Assembly: GCA_964352215.1 (NCBI GenBank)
Contig: CAYGRE010000030.1
Location: forward strand, 1-64,000
DNA length: 64,000 nt
Origin: CAWUKT01 sp964352215
Lineage (GTDB): Bacteria; Bacteroidota; Bacteroidia; J057; JADKCL01
Reading direction: 5' to 3'
The notes under the pieces are model-generated. The model was not told the origin of the DNA and made no database searches. It saw only the letters and a list, made by a program, of their open reading frames with translations. A program made the translations under genes and the position numbers. The stretch's first letter is position 1, and every line of letters begins with the position of its first letter. Below, in pieces: positions 1 to 8,538 of the stretch.

Positions 1-205
1 TCCATTCGCGCCAATTCGTCTTCATCCCCACGCATATCAGGCAACTCCATTGCCTCCATTGGAGCCTCAGAAGTTTCTCCTTCTTTCCCGGTCTCTGTCT
101 CTTCCTCTGCCTCTTTCTTTTCCCTATCCTCGTCCCCCCTCAACGAAATCCCCAATTCCCGTTCCATTCGCGCCAATTCGTCTTCATCCCCACGCATATC
201 AGGCA
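1..205 (-). repeat. 43-bp direct repeat inside the permease tail
   Basis: Bases 1-43 and 163-205 are identical. The spacing is 162 bp, a multiple of three, so the repeat keeps the reading frame and encodes the acidic PDMRGDEDELARME segment twice. A diverged third copy of the ELARxERELG core lies at about 231-272. The first copy touches the window edge, so more units may lie outside. Confidence 0.9.
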
Positions 206-1808
206 CCGACACCTCACCCTCATCACCCGAGGAAAGTCCAAGTTCGCGTTCCCAACGGGCCAATTCGGTCTCCGATTCCCGGGTTTGATCCGGTAAAGTC
301 AGGTCATCAGGCAAGATCGTAATATGCCTTTCGGTCCTGGCAACCGGCACCTGCTTACCCTTGAACAAGCGCACCACCGGACGAAGGATAAAGACCAGGA
401 AATCCTGAAGGTAGTTCCGAAATGAGAAGAAGAACTGACCGAATTGGAGCTTCCGCATGGATGCCGCCTGGTAGGTAAACAGCACCGCGAGGGGAAACAA
501 AACCAAAATGGGCAACCAAACACCTATCCACACCGGAACCACTGCTTCGGTGGCCATCTTTTTGCCCTGGATCATAATCACGTAAAAGGCCAGGTAAAAC
601 GTAACCGAAACCAAAATGGGTATTCCAACCCCTCCTTTTCTCACCAGTGCGCCCAAGGGAGCTCCGATGAAGAGAAAGATAATACAGGCTACCGGAAGGG
701 AAAATTTAGCATGGAATTCGATCAGGTAATTTCGATATCTGAGCTCCTTTTCCTCAAAACGACTCGCCGTCAATTCAGATGCTTTCTGCATACTGCTGGC
801 ACTGCTCAAGGCCCTGCGCATTACTTCCCGCCGTTTATATTTGGGAAAAGTCAGCAATATCTTATCGGGGGGTATACTCAGCGTACTGTCTGGAATATCC
901 AGAAAAGCAGAATCGATTTTGGAAGTCTCCTCGACATAGCCCCGGTACTCCACCACCATGGAATCTCTTTTGTCCATGACCGTGTCCATGGAGAAATTCA
1001 AATCATTCAGGTTCAGCATATAGTGGTGGGAGGCAAAATCTGATTCTGCCGTCCTCTCCAGGCTAAATCCCGAAAGGTCAAAGGTGTAGTACAGGGCTTT
1101 GTAATGGGTTCTGACAAATGATTCCTTTTCTGTTACCCTCCCCTTGTCGGTATAATTATTTTCAAAACTGGCTCCATCAAAGAGCCACATGTTCATGAAA
1201 GAACCGTAGGGATCAACTTTCATCACCCCCGAATCTGCCATCACCATCCTGTCATTGCCGCGGCCCGAGGTGTGGTCGTAAATCATGATATTGTACAGCA
1301 TCTCCTTGCTGACGTCCTTGTCCTCAATGCGGATGACATAGTTGTCGATGTCGGAATTGAAGTGGCCTGGCTCCAGGGAGAAGGTTGGCTTCAATTGTTT
1401 CACATCATAGAGCAAACTGTACAGTTTCAGGTTGGTGATCGGGATGATGTAGGAGGAAAGAGAGAAGGATACCAGAGATACAAACAGGGTCAGGACGATC
1501 ATGGGGCTGATGATCTTGCGGGTAGACAGACCACTGGACCGCATCGCAGCCAGTTCGTACTGTTCTCCGAAAGTTCCCATGGTAAAGAGGGAGGCCAGCA
1601 AAACCGAGACGGGGAGCGCCAATACAATCAGAGAGACGGAAGCATACGCAAAAATTTTCGCAATCGTATCAGCATCAAGCCCTTTGCCAAAGAGATCGTC
1701 CTTGTAACGGGACAAAAACTGTAAAACCAGAAGAAATAGGGAGATGATCAGGCTCCTGATGAAGGGTCTGAAGTAGGACGCGAGAATAAACCGGGTGAGT
1801 TTTTTCAC
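1..1808 (-). CDS. LptF/LptG family LPS export permease, C-terminus cut by window edge
   Basis: The product is an inner-membrane subunit of the LPS exporter, which works with LptB to extract lipopolysaccharide. The frame opens with a GTG at 1808 (VKKLTRFILASYF) and stays open through base 1, giving at least 602 codons. Visible parts are N-terminal membrane helices, the family segment around GEQYELAAMRSSG, a long periplasmic region, and C-terminal helices from about residue 368 (FSLPVACIIFLFIGAPLGA). After the helices comes an acidic tail in which an ELARxERELG motif recurs near residues 513, 544 and 595. Two tail copies share an exact 43-bp direct repeat (1-43 and 163-205). It is a close relative of the permease at 3263-5047. 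The fold is clear; whether it is LptF or LptG cannot be decided from the sequence alone. Confidence 0.88.
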   Translation of the reverse strand, partial: MKKLTRFILASYFRPFIRSLIISLFLLVLQFLSRYKDDLFGKGLDADTIAKIFAYASVSLIVLALPVSVLLASLFTMGTFGEQYELAAMRSSGLSTRKIISPMIVLTLFVSLVSFSLSSYIIPITNLKLYSLLYDVKQLKPTFSLEPGHFNSDIDNYVIRIEDKDVSKEMLYNIMIYDHTSGRGNDRMVMADSGVMKVDPYGSFMNMWLFDGASFENNYTDKGRVTEKESFVRTHYKALYYTFDLSGFSLERTAESDFASHHYMLNLNDLNFSMDTVMDKRDSMVVEYRGYVEETSKIDSAFLDIPDSTLSIPPDKILLTFPKYKRREVMRRALSSASSMQKASELTASRFEEKELRYRNYLIEFHAKFSLPVACIIFLFIGAPLGALVRKGGVGIPILVSVTFYLAFYVIMIQGKKMATEAVVPVWIGVWLPILVLFPLAVLFTYQAASMRKLQFGQFFFSFRNYLQDFLVFILRPVVRLFKGKQVPVARTERHITILPDDLTLPDQTRESETELARWERELGLSSGDEGEVSVPDMRGDEDELARMERELGISLRGDEDREKKEAEEETETGKEGETSEAPMEAMELPDMRGDEDELARM

Positions 1809-1835
1809 GTAAATTGCGTCTCGTCTGGATTAAAT

Positions 1836-2447
1836 ATGCATACTCCTGAAATCAATAACGAAGAACTGTCCACCTTGGACAACGCTCATTTTTTCCGGGT
1901 CAAAAGCGGCCTGGATGATAAAGTTAAAGACCTTTTCATCCTTTTAAAAGGCAATCTGGAGGCCGAAGTCGGGAATTTATTGTCCTCTTCAGAGCAGGAT
2001 ATTCCGTGGACTCCGGGGCGGCGGTTTCAAGGGGAGAATTACCATGGATTCCCTTGGCGTGCCATTGACTATCCCCGAGCAGCCCAAAAACCAAACCTGT
2101 TCTTGTTTCGTTGCCTGCTGCTTTACGGCCACTGCTTTGCCTTCCACCTGATCGTAGATGGTGATTGGAAAGAACGATTTCTCGAACCCCTTCTGAAAGC
2201 ACAGCCAAAGCTGGGAGATCTGGGATTCGTGATTGACAGCCGGCCCTCTGCCTGGGAATGGTTCATGGACCATTCTGATTTATTTCCGCTCTCCGAATTG
2301 GGGAGAGATGAACTCTTGCGACTGGCCCAAAGCCAGCCTCATCTAAAACTCAGTCTGGAAATTCCCCTTTCTGAGTTCTCTAATATCCCGGCTATCGGGA
2401 CCCAAATATGGCGTGAACTGCAAGCGATCCTGTTCACAGAATCCTGA
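1836..2447 (+). CDS. conserved hypothetical protein, 203 aa
   Basis: I do not recognise a named family. The protein is soluble, with no signal peptide and no membrane helix. It is rich in Trp, Phe and Leu, with segments such as IPWTPGRRFQGENYHGFPW, a mid-protein stretch FLFRCLLLYGHCFAFHLIV, and a C-terminal IWRELQAIL helix. The ATG at 1836 lies 27 bp from the divergent permease start at 1808, so the two genes share a short promoter region. Its 3' end overlaps the convergent nitrilase gene by 14 bp. The coding character looks real (even codon use, compact packing), and it is probably a lineage-specific cytoplasmic protein. Confidence 0.65.
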   Translation: MHTPEINNEELSTLDNAHFFRVKSGLDDKVKDLFILLKGNLEAEVGNLLSSSEQDIPWTPGRRFQGENYHGFPWRAIDYPRAAQKPNLFLFRCLLLYGHCFAFHLIVDGDWKERFLEPLLKAQPKLGDLGFVIDSRPSAWEWFMDHSDLFPLSELGRDELLRLAQSQPHLKLSLEIPLSEFSNIPAIGTQIWRELQAILFTES

Positions 2448-3225
2448 ACGGGTCTGCATCCTGCCAAACCGGAAACTTCTCCCGGTACCTCTCCAAACCT
2501 TTCCAGTCCAAGCTCACATTCAACAACTTTGCCTCCCTTGTCGCCGTGGCCAAAACGGTCCCCATATAGTCGATTGCAGCACTGTCTCCGGAGTATACAA
2601 CCCCGTTCCCGTCTGTGCCTACCCGGTTTACCCCCAGGCAGTATGCCTGATTTTCAATCGCCCTGGCCTTTAACAGTGTTTTCCAATGAGACACCCTTAC
2701 TTCCGGCCAGTTTGCCACGTACAACAAGACGTCATAGTTCAATCGGGGTAGTTCTGAGGAGGTGTTCCGGCTCCAAACCGGAAACCGGAGGTCATAACAG
2801 ACCAGGGGATTGATCCGCCATCCCTTCACTTCAAATACTGAGGATTGCTGTCCGGATGCATAATTCTCGTCCTCTCCTGCCATGCGAAACAGGTGTCGCT
2901 TGTCATATCTGGTCAATAGCCCCTCTGGCCCTACCGCCAACAAGCGGTTGAAAAACTGTCCATTCTCCTCGACGATCAGACTTCCGACTACGACTGCATC
3001 AAGCTCAGCGGCAAGGGTTTGCATCCAGGTCTGAGTAGCCCCCTCCATCTCCTCCGCCTTTCCTTCAGGAAGCATGGTAAATCCTGTGGTAAACATTTCG
3101 GGGAGAATAACCATATCTGATGCCCCATCCTTGTTCCGAAGAATTCGCTCAAAATGGCTCCGGTTGACAGCTGGATTTTCCCAGGCCAATTCATCTTGTA
3201 CGAGACAGACTTTTAAATCTTCCAT
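2434..3225 (-). CDS. nitrilase-superfamily amidohydrolase, omega-amidase (YafV/NIT2) type
   Basis: A 263-residue cytoplasmic C-N hydrolase. The Glu-Lys-Cys catalytic triad is visible in order: Glu in LPEMFTTGF, Lys in RYDKRHLF and Cys in PLVCYDLRFPVW. The last motif, with YDLRFP, points to the omega-amidase group, which hydrolyses alpha-ketoglutaramate or alpha-ketosuccinamate as metabolite repair. I chose the ATG at 3225 (MEDLKVCLVQ) over a TTG two codons upstream. It lies 37 bp downstream of the LptF/G gene at 3263 and is probably co-transcribed with it. The substrate is inferred from family resemblance only. Confidence 0.88.
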   Translation of the reverse strand: MEDLKVCLVQDELAWENPAVNRSHFERILRNKDGASDMVILPEMFTTGFTMLPEGKAEEMEGATQTWMQTLAAELDAVVVGSLIVEENGQFFNRLLAVGPEGLLTRYDKRHLFRMAGEDENYASGQQSSVFEVKGWRINPLVCYDLRFPVWSRNTSSELPRLNYDVLLYVANWPEVRVSHWKTLLKARAIENQAYCLGVNRVGTDGNGVVYSGDSAAIDYMGTVLATATREAKLLNVSLDWKGLERYREKFPVWQDADPFRIL

Positions 3226-3262
3226 CTTCAAATTGATTGATCCTAATACAAACCCGAGATGT

Positions 3263-5047
3263 CTATCCGGGCGAATCCCCTTCCTCTACCTGCTCTCCTT
3301 TTTGCCTTTTGCGAGATCCCTTTTTGGTTCCCCGCTGTTGCTGGTATTCACGCAAACGCTTTTGAGCTTCATCCTTAATGCGCTGTCGCTCTAGAACAAT
3401 TTCATCGATCGACAACTCTTTGCGCACTGGTTTCTTCAGCGCGCCTTTTCGTCCAAAGGTGACCAGATAGACAAATCCACGGATGAAACGACTCCACCCA
3501 GCCATGTACAGCAAGGGCGAATCCGTCGAAGAGGTATAGGTAAACCATGCCGCCATCGGACTCAGGATGATCACCGGAAGCCAGGTTCCAAACCATACCG
3601 GTAAAATGCCATCTCTGGCAAACTTCATTCCGTTGATCTGGAAGAAATAGAAGATTACAAAGAAGATGATCGAGAAAATTACCGGGAGTCCGATCCCTCC
3701 TTTTCTGACGATTGCCCCTAGTGGTGCGCCAATAAAGAGGAAAACCAAACAGGCAAAGGGAAGGGCAAAGCGGTTGTGGAGTTCGATCTTGTACTTACGA
3801 TAGCGCTCGCTTTCTCTCTCCAGACGCTCCTGAATGATATTGGTATAATTCTTTACGGCCCGGCTGGTTTGCAGGGCCTTGGTGAGTAACTCATGTGGGG
3901 GAATGTCCGGGAACCATTCGCGGACCAGCTTTCCTTCATCTACTTTGATGGTCTTATTGGGTGCAAAATGCACAGAATCTTCCGGGTGCAAAGGGTCTAC
4001 ATTGAGTACAGGGTCGGCCAATTGGCCGCGGGCTTGCTTGGTGGTGGAGTCCGACTTTGTGTCTTTCCACTTTGGGGCTGGCTCTTTCAGAGGGGGATTG
4101 GCCAAAACACCACGGCTGGTATCTATATGGGTGTACTTGGAGATGTACTCAGCGAGATCACCACGGATGGTGACCATTCGGTTCTCCATGCTATCGACCG
4201 ACAGGAAGAGGCGGTGAATATCTGAGGTCAACTGGTGCCGTGCCAGTACTGTCCCCTCGCTCTCATCCAGTTCAAATCCGGTAAGGTCTACCCTGTAGTT
4301 CAAAGTGTCAAAATAGAACCTTGAATAATTGGCCCCAGCGGGCTTTCCTGGCTTTTTAGGAGATTCTTCGTGGACCACTCCCTTGAACAGGGTCATGGAA
4401 AGTCGCCCATTTCCAGCACTAGGCATCATCTTGCCTGAGTCTGCTAAGGTGATCCGATTGTTCCCCACCTTGTCCGAATGGTCGTATATCTTAATTCCGT
4501 GCAAGACGTCTGTATCCCTGTTGATCTCGCGGGTATGGATGACCATGCCATCAACCCCATTGTAGAAATGTCCTTCTTTAAGGGCAAATGAGGGTTTCAG
4601 CTGCCCGAGGTCGTAGACCAGGGTAAATAATTTCAGATTGACCTTGGGATAAATGTAGAAATTGAAGCCAAAGGAGAAAAGCATGAGCACGAATGTCCCA
4701 TAGGTTAAGGGGCGCATGATCTTGAACAGGCTGATTCCATTGGCTTTCATGGCCGCTAATTCGTAGCGTTCTCCCAGTCCTCCCATGGTGATCAGGGTGG
4801 ATAAAAGTACCGCCAGTGGCAGGGCCATGGGAATCGCATTCAGGATGGCGAGGCCAAATACTTTGGCTAACACGATGGCTTCCAGGCCTTTTCCAAAAAT
4901 CTCATCCTTGTAGCGGCCAAAGAAAGGCAGCATTAGGATAAAGACCAAAACCGTAAAAGAGATAAGGAAGGGACCAAACCAAGACCGGAAGATCAGCATG
5001 TGGATCTTCTTGAGGAATTTGGTCCAGAATAGTAGTATCCTCAGCAT
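3263..5047 (-). CDS. LptF/LptG family LPS export permease, 594 aa
   Basis: An inner-membrane permease of the LPS exporter. N-terminal helices are followed by the segment GERYELAAMKANGIS, a long periplasmic domain of about 300 residues, and C-terminal helices from about residue 426 (FALPFACLVFLFIGAPLGA). A basic tail (KKGSRKRQKGE) ends the protein. At 594 residues it is much longer than typical proteobacterial LptF/G (about 360), which fits the long Bacteroidota form. It resembles the partial gene at 1-1808 along its length, so the two are diverged duplicates. A third, short homologue sits at 36658-37752. The annotated ATG is at 5047; MLIFRSWFG sixteen codons in is an alternative start. Confidence 0.92.
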   Translation of the reverse strand: MLRILLFWTKFLKKIHMLIFRSWFGPFLISFTVLVFILMLPFFGRYKDEIFGKGLEAIVLAKVFGLAILNAIPMALPLAVLLSTLITMGGLGERYELAAMKANGISLFKIMRPLTYGTFVLMLFSFGFNFYIYPKVNLKLFTLVYDLGQLKPSFALKEGHFYNGVDGMVIHTREINRDTDVLHGIKIYDHSDKVGNNRITLADSGKMMPSAGNGRLSMTLFKGVVHEESPKKPGKPAGANYSRFYFDTLNYRVDLTGFELDESEGTVLARHQLTSDIHRLFLSVDSMENRMVTIRGDLAEYISKYTHIDTSRGVLANPPLKEPAPKWKDTKSDSTTKQARGQLADPVLNVDPLHPEDSVHFAPNKTIKVDEGKLVREWFPDIPPHELLTKALQTSRAVKNYTNIIQERLERESERYRKYKIELHNRFALPFACLVFLFIGAPLGAIVRKGGIGLPVIFSIIFFVIFYFFQINGMKFARDGILPVWFGTWLPVIILSPMAAWFTYTSSTDSPLLYMAGWSRFIRGFVYLVTFGRKGALKKPVRKELSIDEIVLERQRIKDEAQKRLREYQQQRGTKKGSRKRQKGEQVEEGDSPG

Positions 5048-5111
5048 TGGTCAATTTACATGAATCAGGCTACAAATATTGTGCCTCTTTCACTGAATTC
5101 CCAAAAATACA

Positions 5112-5141
5112 GAAAGGGCCGACAACAAAGCCGACCCTTTC
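5112..5141 (-). terminator. intrinsic terminator after divIC
   Basis: On the minus strand a 12-bp stem with two G-U pairs (GAAAGGGTCGGC, 6-nt loop, GTCGGCCCTTTC) is followed by TGTATTTTTGG. It lies 21 bp past the divIC stop and closes the enolase-divIC transcript before the downstream permease gene. Confidence 0.82.
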
Positions 5142-5162
5142 ATAATCTAATCTAATTACAAC

Positions 5163-5468
5163 CTAATTTGCATCTTTGGAGTCGACGATCACAAACAAGG
5201 TCTCGCCAGACTTTTTAGCACGGTACCGCTCTCTGGCAAACCTTTCCAATTCCGCGGCATCACTTTCCAGGATAAAACGGGACTCTTGAACAGCCGATTT
5301 TTCCTTTTGGTAAAAAGCGAGGTCTTCTTCGAGTTCTCCGATCTGACGTGCTGTTTCAAATCTTCCCCACACGCTGTTGAGGTCAAAAAACAGCATCCAT
5401 ATCAAAGCGAACCCACCTACAAAAAGGTAGAAGTGATAAGGTTTGAGTTTTGCCTTGAGCTTTTTCAT
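5163..5468 (-). CDS. FtsB/DivIC family septum formation initiator
   Basis: A 101-residue bitopic division protein. A short basic cytoplasmic tail (MKKLKAKLKPYH) precedes one membrane helix (FYLFVGGFALIWMLFFDL). A coiled coil follows (ARQIGELEEDLAFYQKEKSAV), and then a small C-terminal domain with the family-typical AAELERFARERYRAKKSGE. FtsB/DivIC pairs with FtsL in the periplasm to activate septal peptidoglycan synthesis. I chose the ATG at 5468 rather than the TTG at 5477 that overlaps enolase; the ATG sits 2 bp after the enolase stop. Linkage of divIC to eno is well known in bacteria. Confidence 0.9.
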   Translation of the reverse strand: MKKLKAKLKPYHFYLFVGGFALIWMLFFDLNSVWGRFETARQIGELEEDLAFYQKEKSAVQESRFILESDAAELERFARERYRAKKSGETLFVIVDSKDAN

Positions 5469-5470
5469 AA

Positions 5471-6748
5471 TCAGCAATATTTAAAAATGCTGCCGCCAAA
5501 TACCGCCTGACTTCCCAACTCTTCCTCGATGCGGAGCAGTTGGTTGTACTTAGCGATCCGGTCACTCCTGGAAGCAGAACCGGTTTTGATCTGGCCTGAG
5601 TTTAATGCTACGGCCAAATCGGCAATAAAGTTGTCTGCTGTCTCACCACTTCGGTGTGAGATAACATTGGTATAACTGTTGCGGGTCGCGAGGCTGACAG
5701 CTTCGATGGTTTCAGTCAGGGTACCGATCTGGTTCACCTTGATCAGGATAGAATTTGCGATTCCCCCCTTGATGCCTTTGGACAGGCGGTCTACGTTGGT
5801 GACAAACAAGTCATCCCCAACCAATTGCACCCGGCTACCCAGCACATCGGTCATTTCTTTCCAACCATCCCAGTCGTCTTCGTCCAAGCCATCTTCGATG
5901 GATACGATCGGATAACGGTCTACCCAGTCTTTCCAGAAACTCACCATTTCAGATGAGGTCATGGAGTCACCAGTCGATTCGAATACGTATTTTCCTTCTT
6001 TGTAGAATTCTGAAGAGGCGGCATCCATGGCGAGGAAGATATCTTCTCCTGGGCGGTAACCAGCCTTTTCGGTGGCTTCCAGGATGAGCATGATAGCTTC
6101 TTCATTGGAGCCGAGGTTTGGGGCAAATCCACCTTCGTCACCGACATTGGTGCTGAGACCTTTTGACTTCAGTACCTTCTTCAGGTTGTGGAAGACTTCA
6201 GTTCCCATGCGGAGGGCCTGGGCAAATGACTCCGCCTTGGGTGCCATGACCATGAATTCCTGGATGTCGACCTTGTTGTCTCCGTGAGAACCGCCGTTGA
6301 GGATGTTCATCATTGGGACGGGTAGCACTTTGGCGTTGACACCGCCCAGGTACTTGAAGAGGGACATTCCTTGTGAATCGGCTGCGGCCCGGGCAACTGC
6401 AAGAGACACGCCGAGGATCGCATTCGCCCCCAGGTTAGCCTTGTTTGGGGTGCCATCCAGGTCGATCATCAACTGGTCTATGAGTGGTTGGTCCAAGGAG
6501 TCGCACCCGACAACCAATGAAGCAATCTGCTCATTTACATTATCCACGGCTTTAAGTACCCCTTTACCAAGAAAGCGGTTGGCGTCACCATCCCGCAATT
6601 CGATGGCCTCATGGGCACCTGTCGAGGCTCCGGAAGGAACCGCGGCACGGCCAAAGCCGCCGTCGTTGTTGACTACTTCCACTTCAATAGTGGGGTTTCC
6701 TCTGGAATCGAGGATTTCACGCGCATGAACGTTAATTATAATGCTCAT
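5471..6748 (-). CDS. eno: enolase (phosphopyruvate hydratase)
   Basis: A 425-residue glycolytic enzyme converting 2-phosphoglycerate to phosphoenolpyruvate. It carries the N-terminal AREILDSRGNPTIEVEV, SGASTGAHEAIELRDGD, the Mg-binding acidic residues (including SIEDGLDEDDW and LVGDDLFVTN), the catalytic Lys region ILIKVNQIGTLTET and the SHRSGETADNFIADLAV signature. Full length for the family. The ATG at 6748 is the conserved start. It is the first gene of an eno-divIC unit that ends at the terminator 5112-5141. Confidence 0.98.
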   Translation of the reverse strand: MSIIINVHAREILDSRGNPTIEVEVVNNDGGFGRAAVPSGASTGAHEAIELRDGDANRFLGKGVLKAVDNVNEQIASLVVGCDSLDQPLIDQLMIDLDGTPNKANLGANAILGVSLAVARAAADSQGMSLFKYLGGVNAKVLPVPMMNILNGGSHGDNKVDIQEFMVMAPKAESFAQALRMGTEVFHNLKKVLKSKGLSTNVGDEGGFAPNLGSNEEAIMLILEATEKAGYRPGEDIFLAMDAASSEFYKEGKYVFESTGDSMTSSEMVSFWKDWVDRYPIVSIEDGLDEDDWDGWKEMTDVLGSRVQLVGDDLFVTNVDRLSKGIKGGIANSILIKVNQIGTLTETIEAVSLATRNSYTNVISHRSGETADNFIADLAVALNSGQIKTGSASRSDRIAKYNQLLRIEEELGSQAVFGGSIFKYC

Positions 6749-7049
6749 TCTTTGTACAATCGGTTATATGATTGAGAAACAAAATTACCTAAAATTGACC
6801 CGCCAAGGAGTCGTAGTTTTCTACAATCCAAACTTGTGTAGTAGATCGGGGACAGAACCGAATGATCAGCGGCCTTCCCTTTGATTTGACAGTCCTTTTT
6901 GAGGCTCAAGAACTTACCAGCCACAGGACGATTTAAATGACAATTCACACAATGTGCAAAGGTGATAAAAATTGTTGGGATTTAGAATGTTAGCGTATGA
7001 ACGGTTTGTTAAGATATTGGGGGGCTGCATCAGCCAAAATGTCTAAATG
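6749..7049. other. intergenic region upstream of eno
   Basis: About 300 bp between the acetyltransferase stop (7050) and the eno start (6748), both on the minus strand. It is AT-rich and must hold the eno promoter. I see no convincing gene: the open frame at 6745-6948 has no recognisable features. No clear terminator for the acetyltransferase is evident. Confidence 0.6.
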
Positions 7050-7583
7050 TTAGATGTTTCTCAATTGAAATACCCGATTCTCCTTGTCATTTTCATCCCG
7101 ACGATTTGGATCCAACATAAACCCATTCCTTTTCAGCAGCTTGACTGATCGTTGATTCTCAAGGTGGGTAAAGGCTTCAATGCTATCCAATTCCAGCTTT
7201 CTAAATCCGAATTCAAGAACTGCCTGCACGGATTCCGCCATGATCCCTTTTCTTTGGTGTTCTGGCAAAAGATCATATCCCAATTCCGCGACCTTCTTAT
7301 CATTCGAAAAATTCCAGAGACAGATACTCCCGACCAACTCGGTTTCTCCTTTTGGAACAATTACCCAAAACAACAGGGATTCCTCAGCTATTCCTTTAGT
7401 GATCCTTTCAATGAACACTTCGGCTTCTTTGATACTCGCGGGTGGTGAACGTTTGATATGGAGGTTGACCTTGGGATGAGAACGGAGGAGATAAATATTC
7501 TCCAAGTCATCCCTTGTCATTTGTCTTAGGGAAAGACGTTGGGTTTCCAGGTTGGGAAAAGGGTGAAAATATGAAGTGTCCAT
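7050..7583 (-). CDS. GNAT N-acetyltransferase, RimJ/RimL type
   Basis: A 177-residue acetyl-CoA-dependent acetyltransferase. It begins with the RimJ/L-type ETQRLSLRQMTRDDLENIY, followed by the core strand with VGSICLWNF. The acetyl-CoA-binding loop of the family's Q/RxxGxG/A type appears as PEHQRKGIMAESV. LENQRSVKLLKRNGF is near the C-terminus. Proteins of this type acetylate ribosomal-protein N-termini or small amines; the substrate here cannot be told. ATG start at 7583. It appears to be a single-gene unit, since the upstream terminator at 7693-7739 separates it from the lipoprotein gene. Confidence 0.88.
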   Translation of the reverse strand: MDTSYFHPFPNLETQRLSLRQMTRDDLENIYLLRSHPKVNLHIKRSPPASIKEAEVFIERITKGIAEESLLFWVIVPKGETELVGSICLWNFSNDKKVAELGYDLLPEHQRKGIMAESVQAVLEFGFRKLELDSIEAFTHLENQRSVKLLKRNGFMLDPNRRDENDKENRVFQLRNI

Positions 7584-7692
7584 GGCTTGGAATCAGTTGA
7601 AAACCTTGATGATGCTTCCCAATTTTATAGTTTACCAGATAGCAACAGGGGGCTTGGATAGCTGAATTCAAGATAGAAACACCCCAAAATAA

Positions 7693-7739
7693 AATCCTCC
7701 AAGGTTGGAAATGAACTTCATTTTCGTCCTTGGAGGATT
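7693..7739 (-). terminator. intrinsic terminator after the PsbP-like lipoprotein gene
   Basis: On the minus strand AATCCTCCAAGG and CCTTGGAGGATT form a perfect 12-bp stem around a 23-nt loop, followed by TTATTTTGGGG. It lies 40 bp past the stop of the gene at 7779-8426. Confidence 0.85.
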
Positions 7740-7778
7740 GTTGCTTAATAAATCGAGGGAGGCTCGTGCAACCCTTGA

Positions 7779-8426
7779 TTATTTCACGTAAAAAGTACTG
7801 AAAATCTTGTCAGCAGTTTCTGAGAAGGTATCGAAATTGTCCTGGGTAGCAGAATAGGTCAATACATACGCTTTTCCACCTTGAATACGGAATTGCTGCT
7901 TCCAGGCGAGATCCATTCCGACGTAGTTGGCATGGTAGATGATGTAACGGTACTTTCCGTAAGCATCGGTCATCTCTTTCTCTTCCTTGATGTCAAATCC
8001 TTCAAATGCATCTGCGAGTTGTGAGCGGGAGGCTTCAGCATACTCATCCAGTGAGACTGGACGGTTAGGAAGCACTTCTGAGACAACATTCACATTTTCC
8101 TGAAATTCGTCGGATGAGCCTTCCAATTCAGAGAAAACGGCAAATTCAGTTCCTGATGCTCCGTCAGTTTCGAGTTCCCACTCAGGTGGATATGCAATGG
8201 TGAAGTCGGTTCTTTCGACAGTTTCCCATCCTTCAGGTGCGACTGGTGCAGCTGGTGGAGCAACTTCTTTCGCGTTGTTGTCTTCCACAGCTTCTCCCAT
8301 GGCCTCATTGAGGTCACCCATGATCTCTGCTGCTCTCTCTTCATCACTTTTTCCGCTTCCGGAACAGGAAACCACAGTGAAGGAGAGGGTCCCTAGGACC
8401 AGTACTAGTGCCAGTAGTTTTTTCAT
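7779..8426 (-). CDS. lipoprotein with PsbP/DUF1795-like domain
   Basis: A 215-residue lipoprotein. The type II signal peptide MKKLLALVLVLGTLSFTVVSC ends in a lipobox with Cys21. A Ser/Gly/Glu-rich and Pro/Ala linker follows to about residue 65. The remaining 150 residues resemble the PsbP/DcrB (DUF1795) alpha-beta fold: GWETVERTDFTIAYPPEWEL, EVLPNRPVSLDEYAEAS, and a final ADKIFSTFYVK. Such proteins sit on the periplasmic or outer-membrane side and have no known activity. It forms a single-gene unit with its own terminator. The domain call is by pattern and is moderately sure. Confidence 0.72.
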   Translation of the reverse strand: MKKLLALVLVLGTLSFTVVSCSGSGKSDEERAAEIMGDLNEAMGEAVEDNNAKEVAPPAAPVAPEGWETVERTDFTIAYPPEWELETDGASGTEFAVFSELEGSSDEFQENVNVVSEVLPNRPVSLDEYAEASRSQLADAFEGFDIKEEKEMTDAYGKYRYIIYHANYVGMDLAWKQQFRIQGGKAYVLTYSATQDNFDTFSETADKIFSTFYVK

Positions 8427-8538
8427 TTCTAATTTGTTACAATAATAAAGGCAACAAATTACGAACTAATAGGCCAATAACAATTTGACTACCAGCTTAT
8501 CAAGGCTAAAACGGTGTTTTGTGGAAAAAAGACCTCTG

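Noticed and set aside
444..1043. 199-codon plus-strand frame
   Set aside because: It is antisense to the LptF/G permease, whose motifs are clear in the minus frame.
6745..6948. 67-codon frame upstream of eno
   Set aside because: It overlaps the eno start, has no ribosome-binding signal and no recognisable pattern; more likely promoter DNA.
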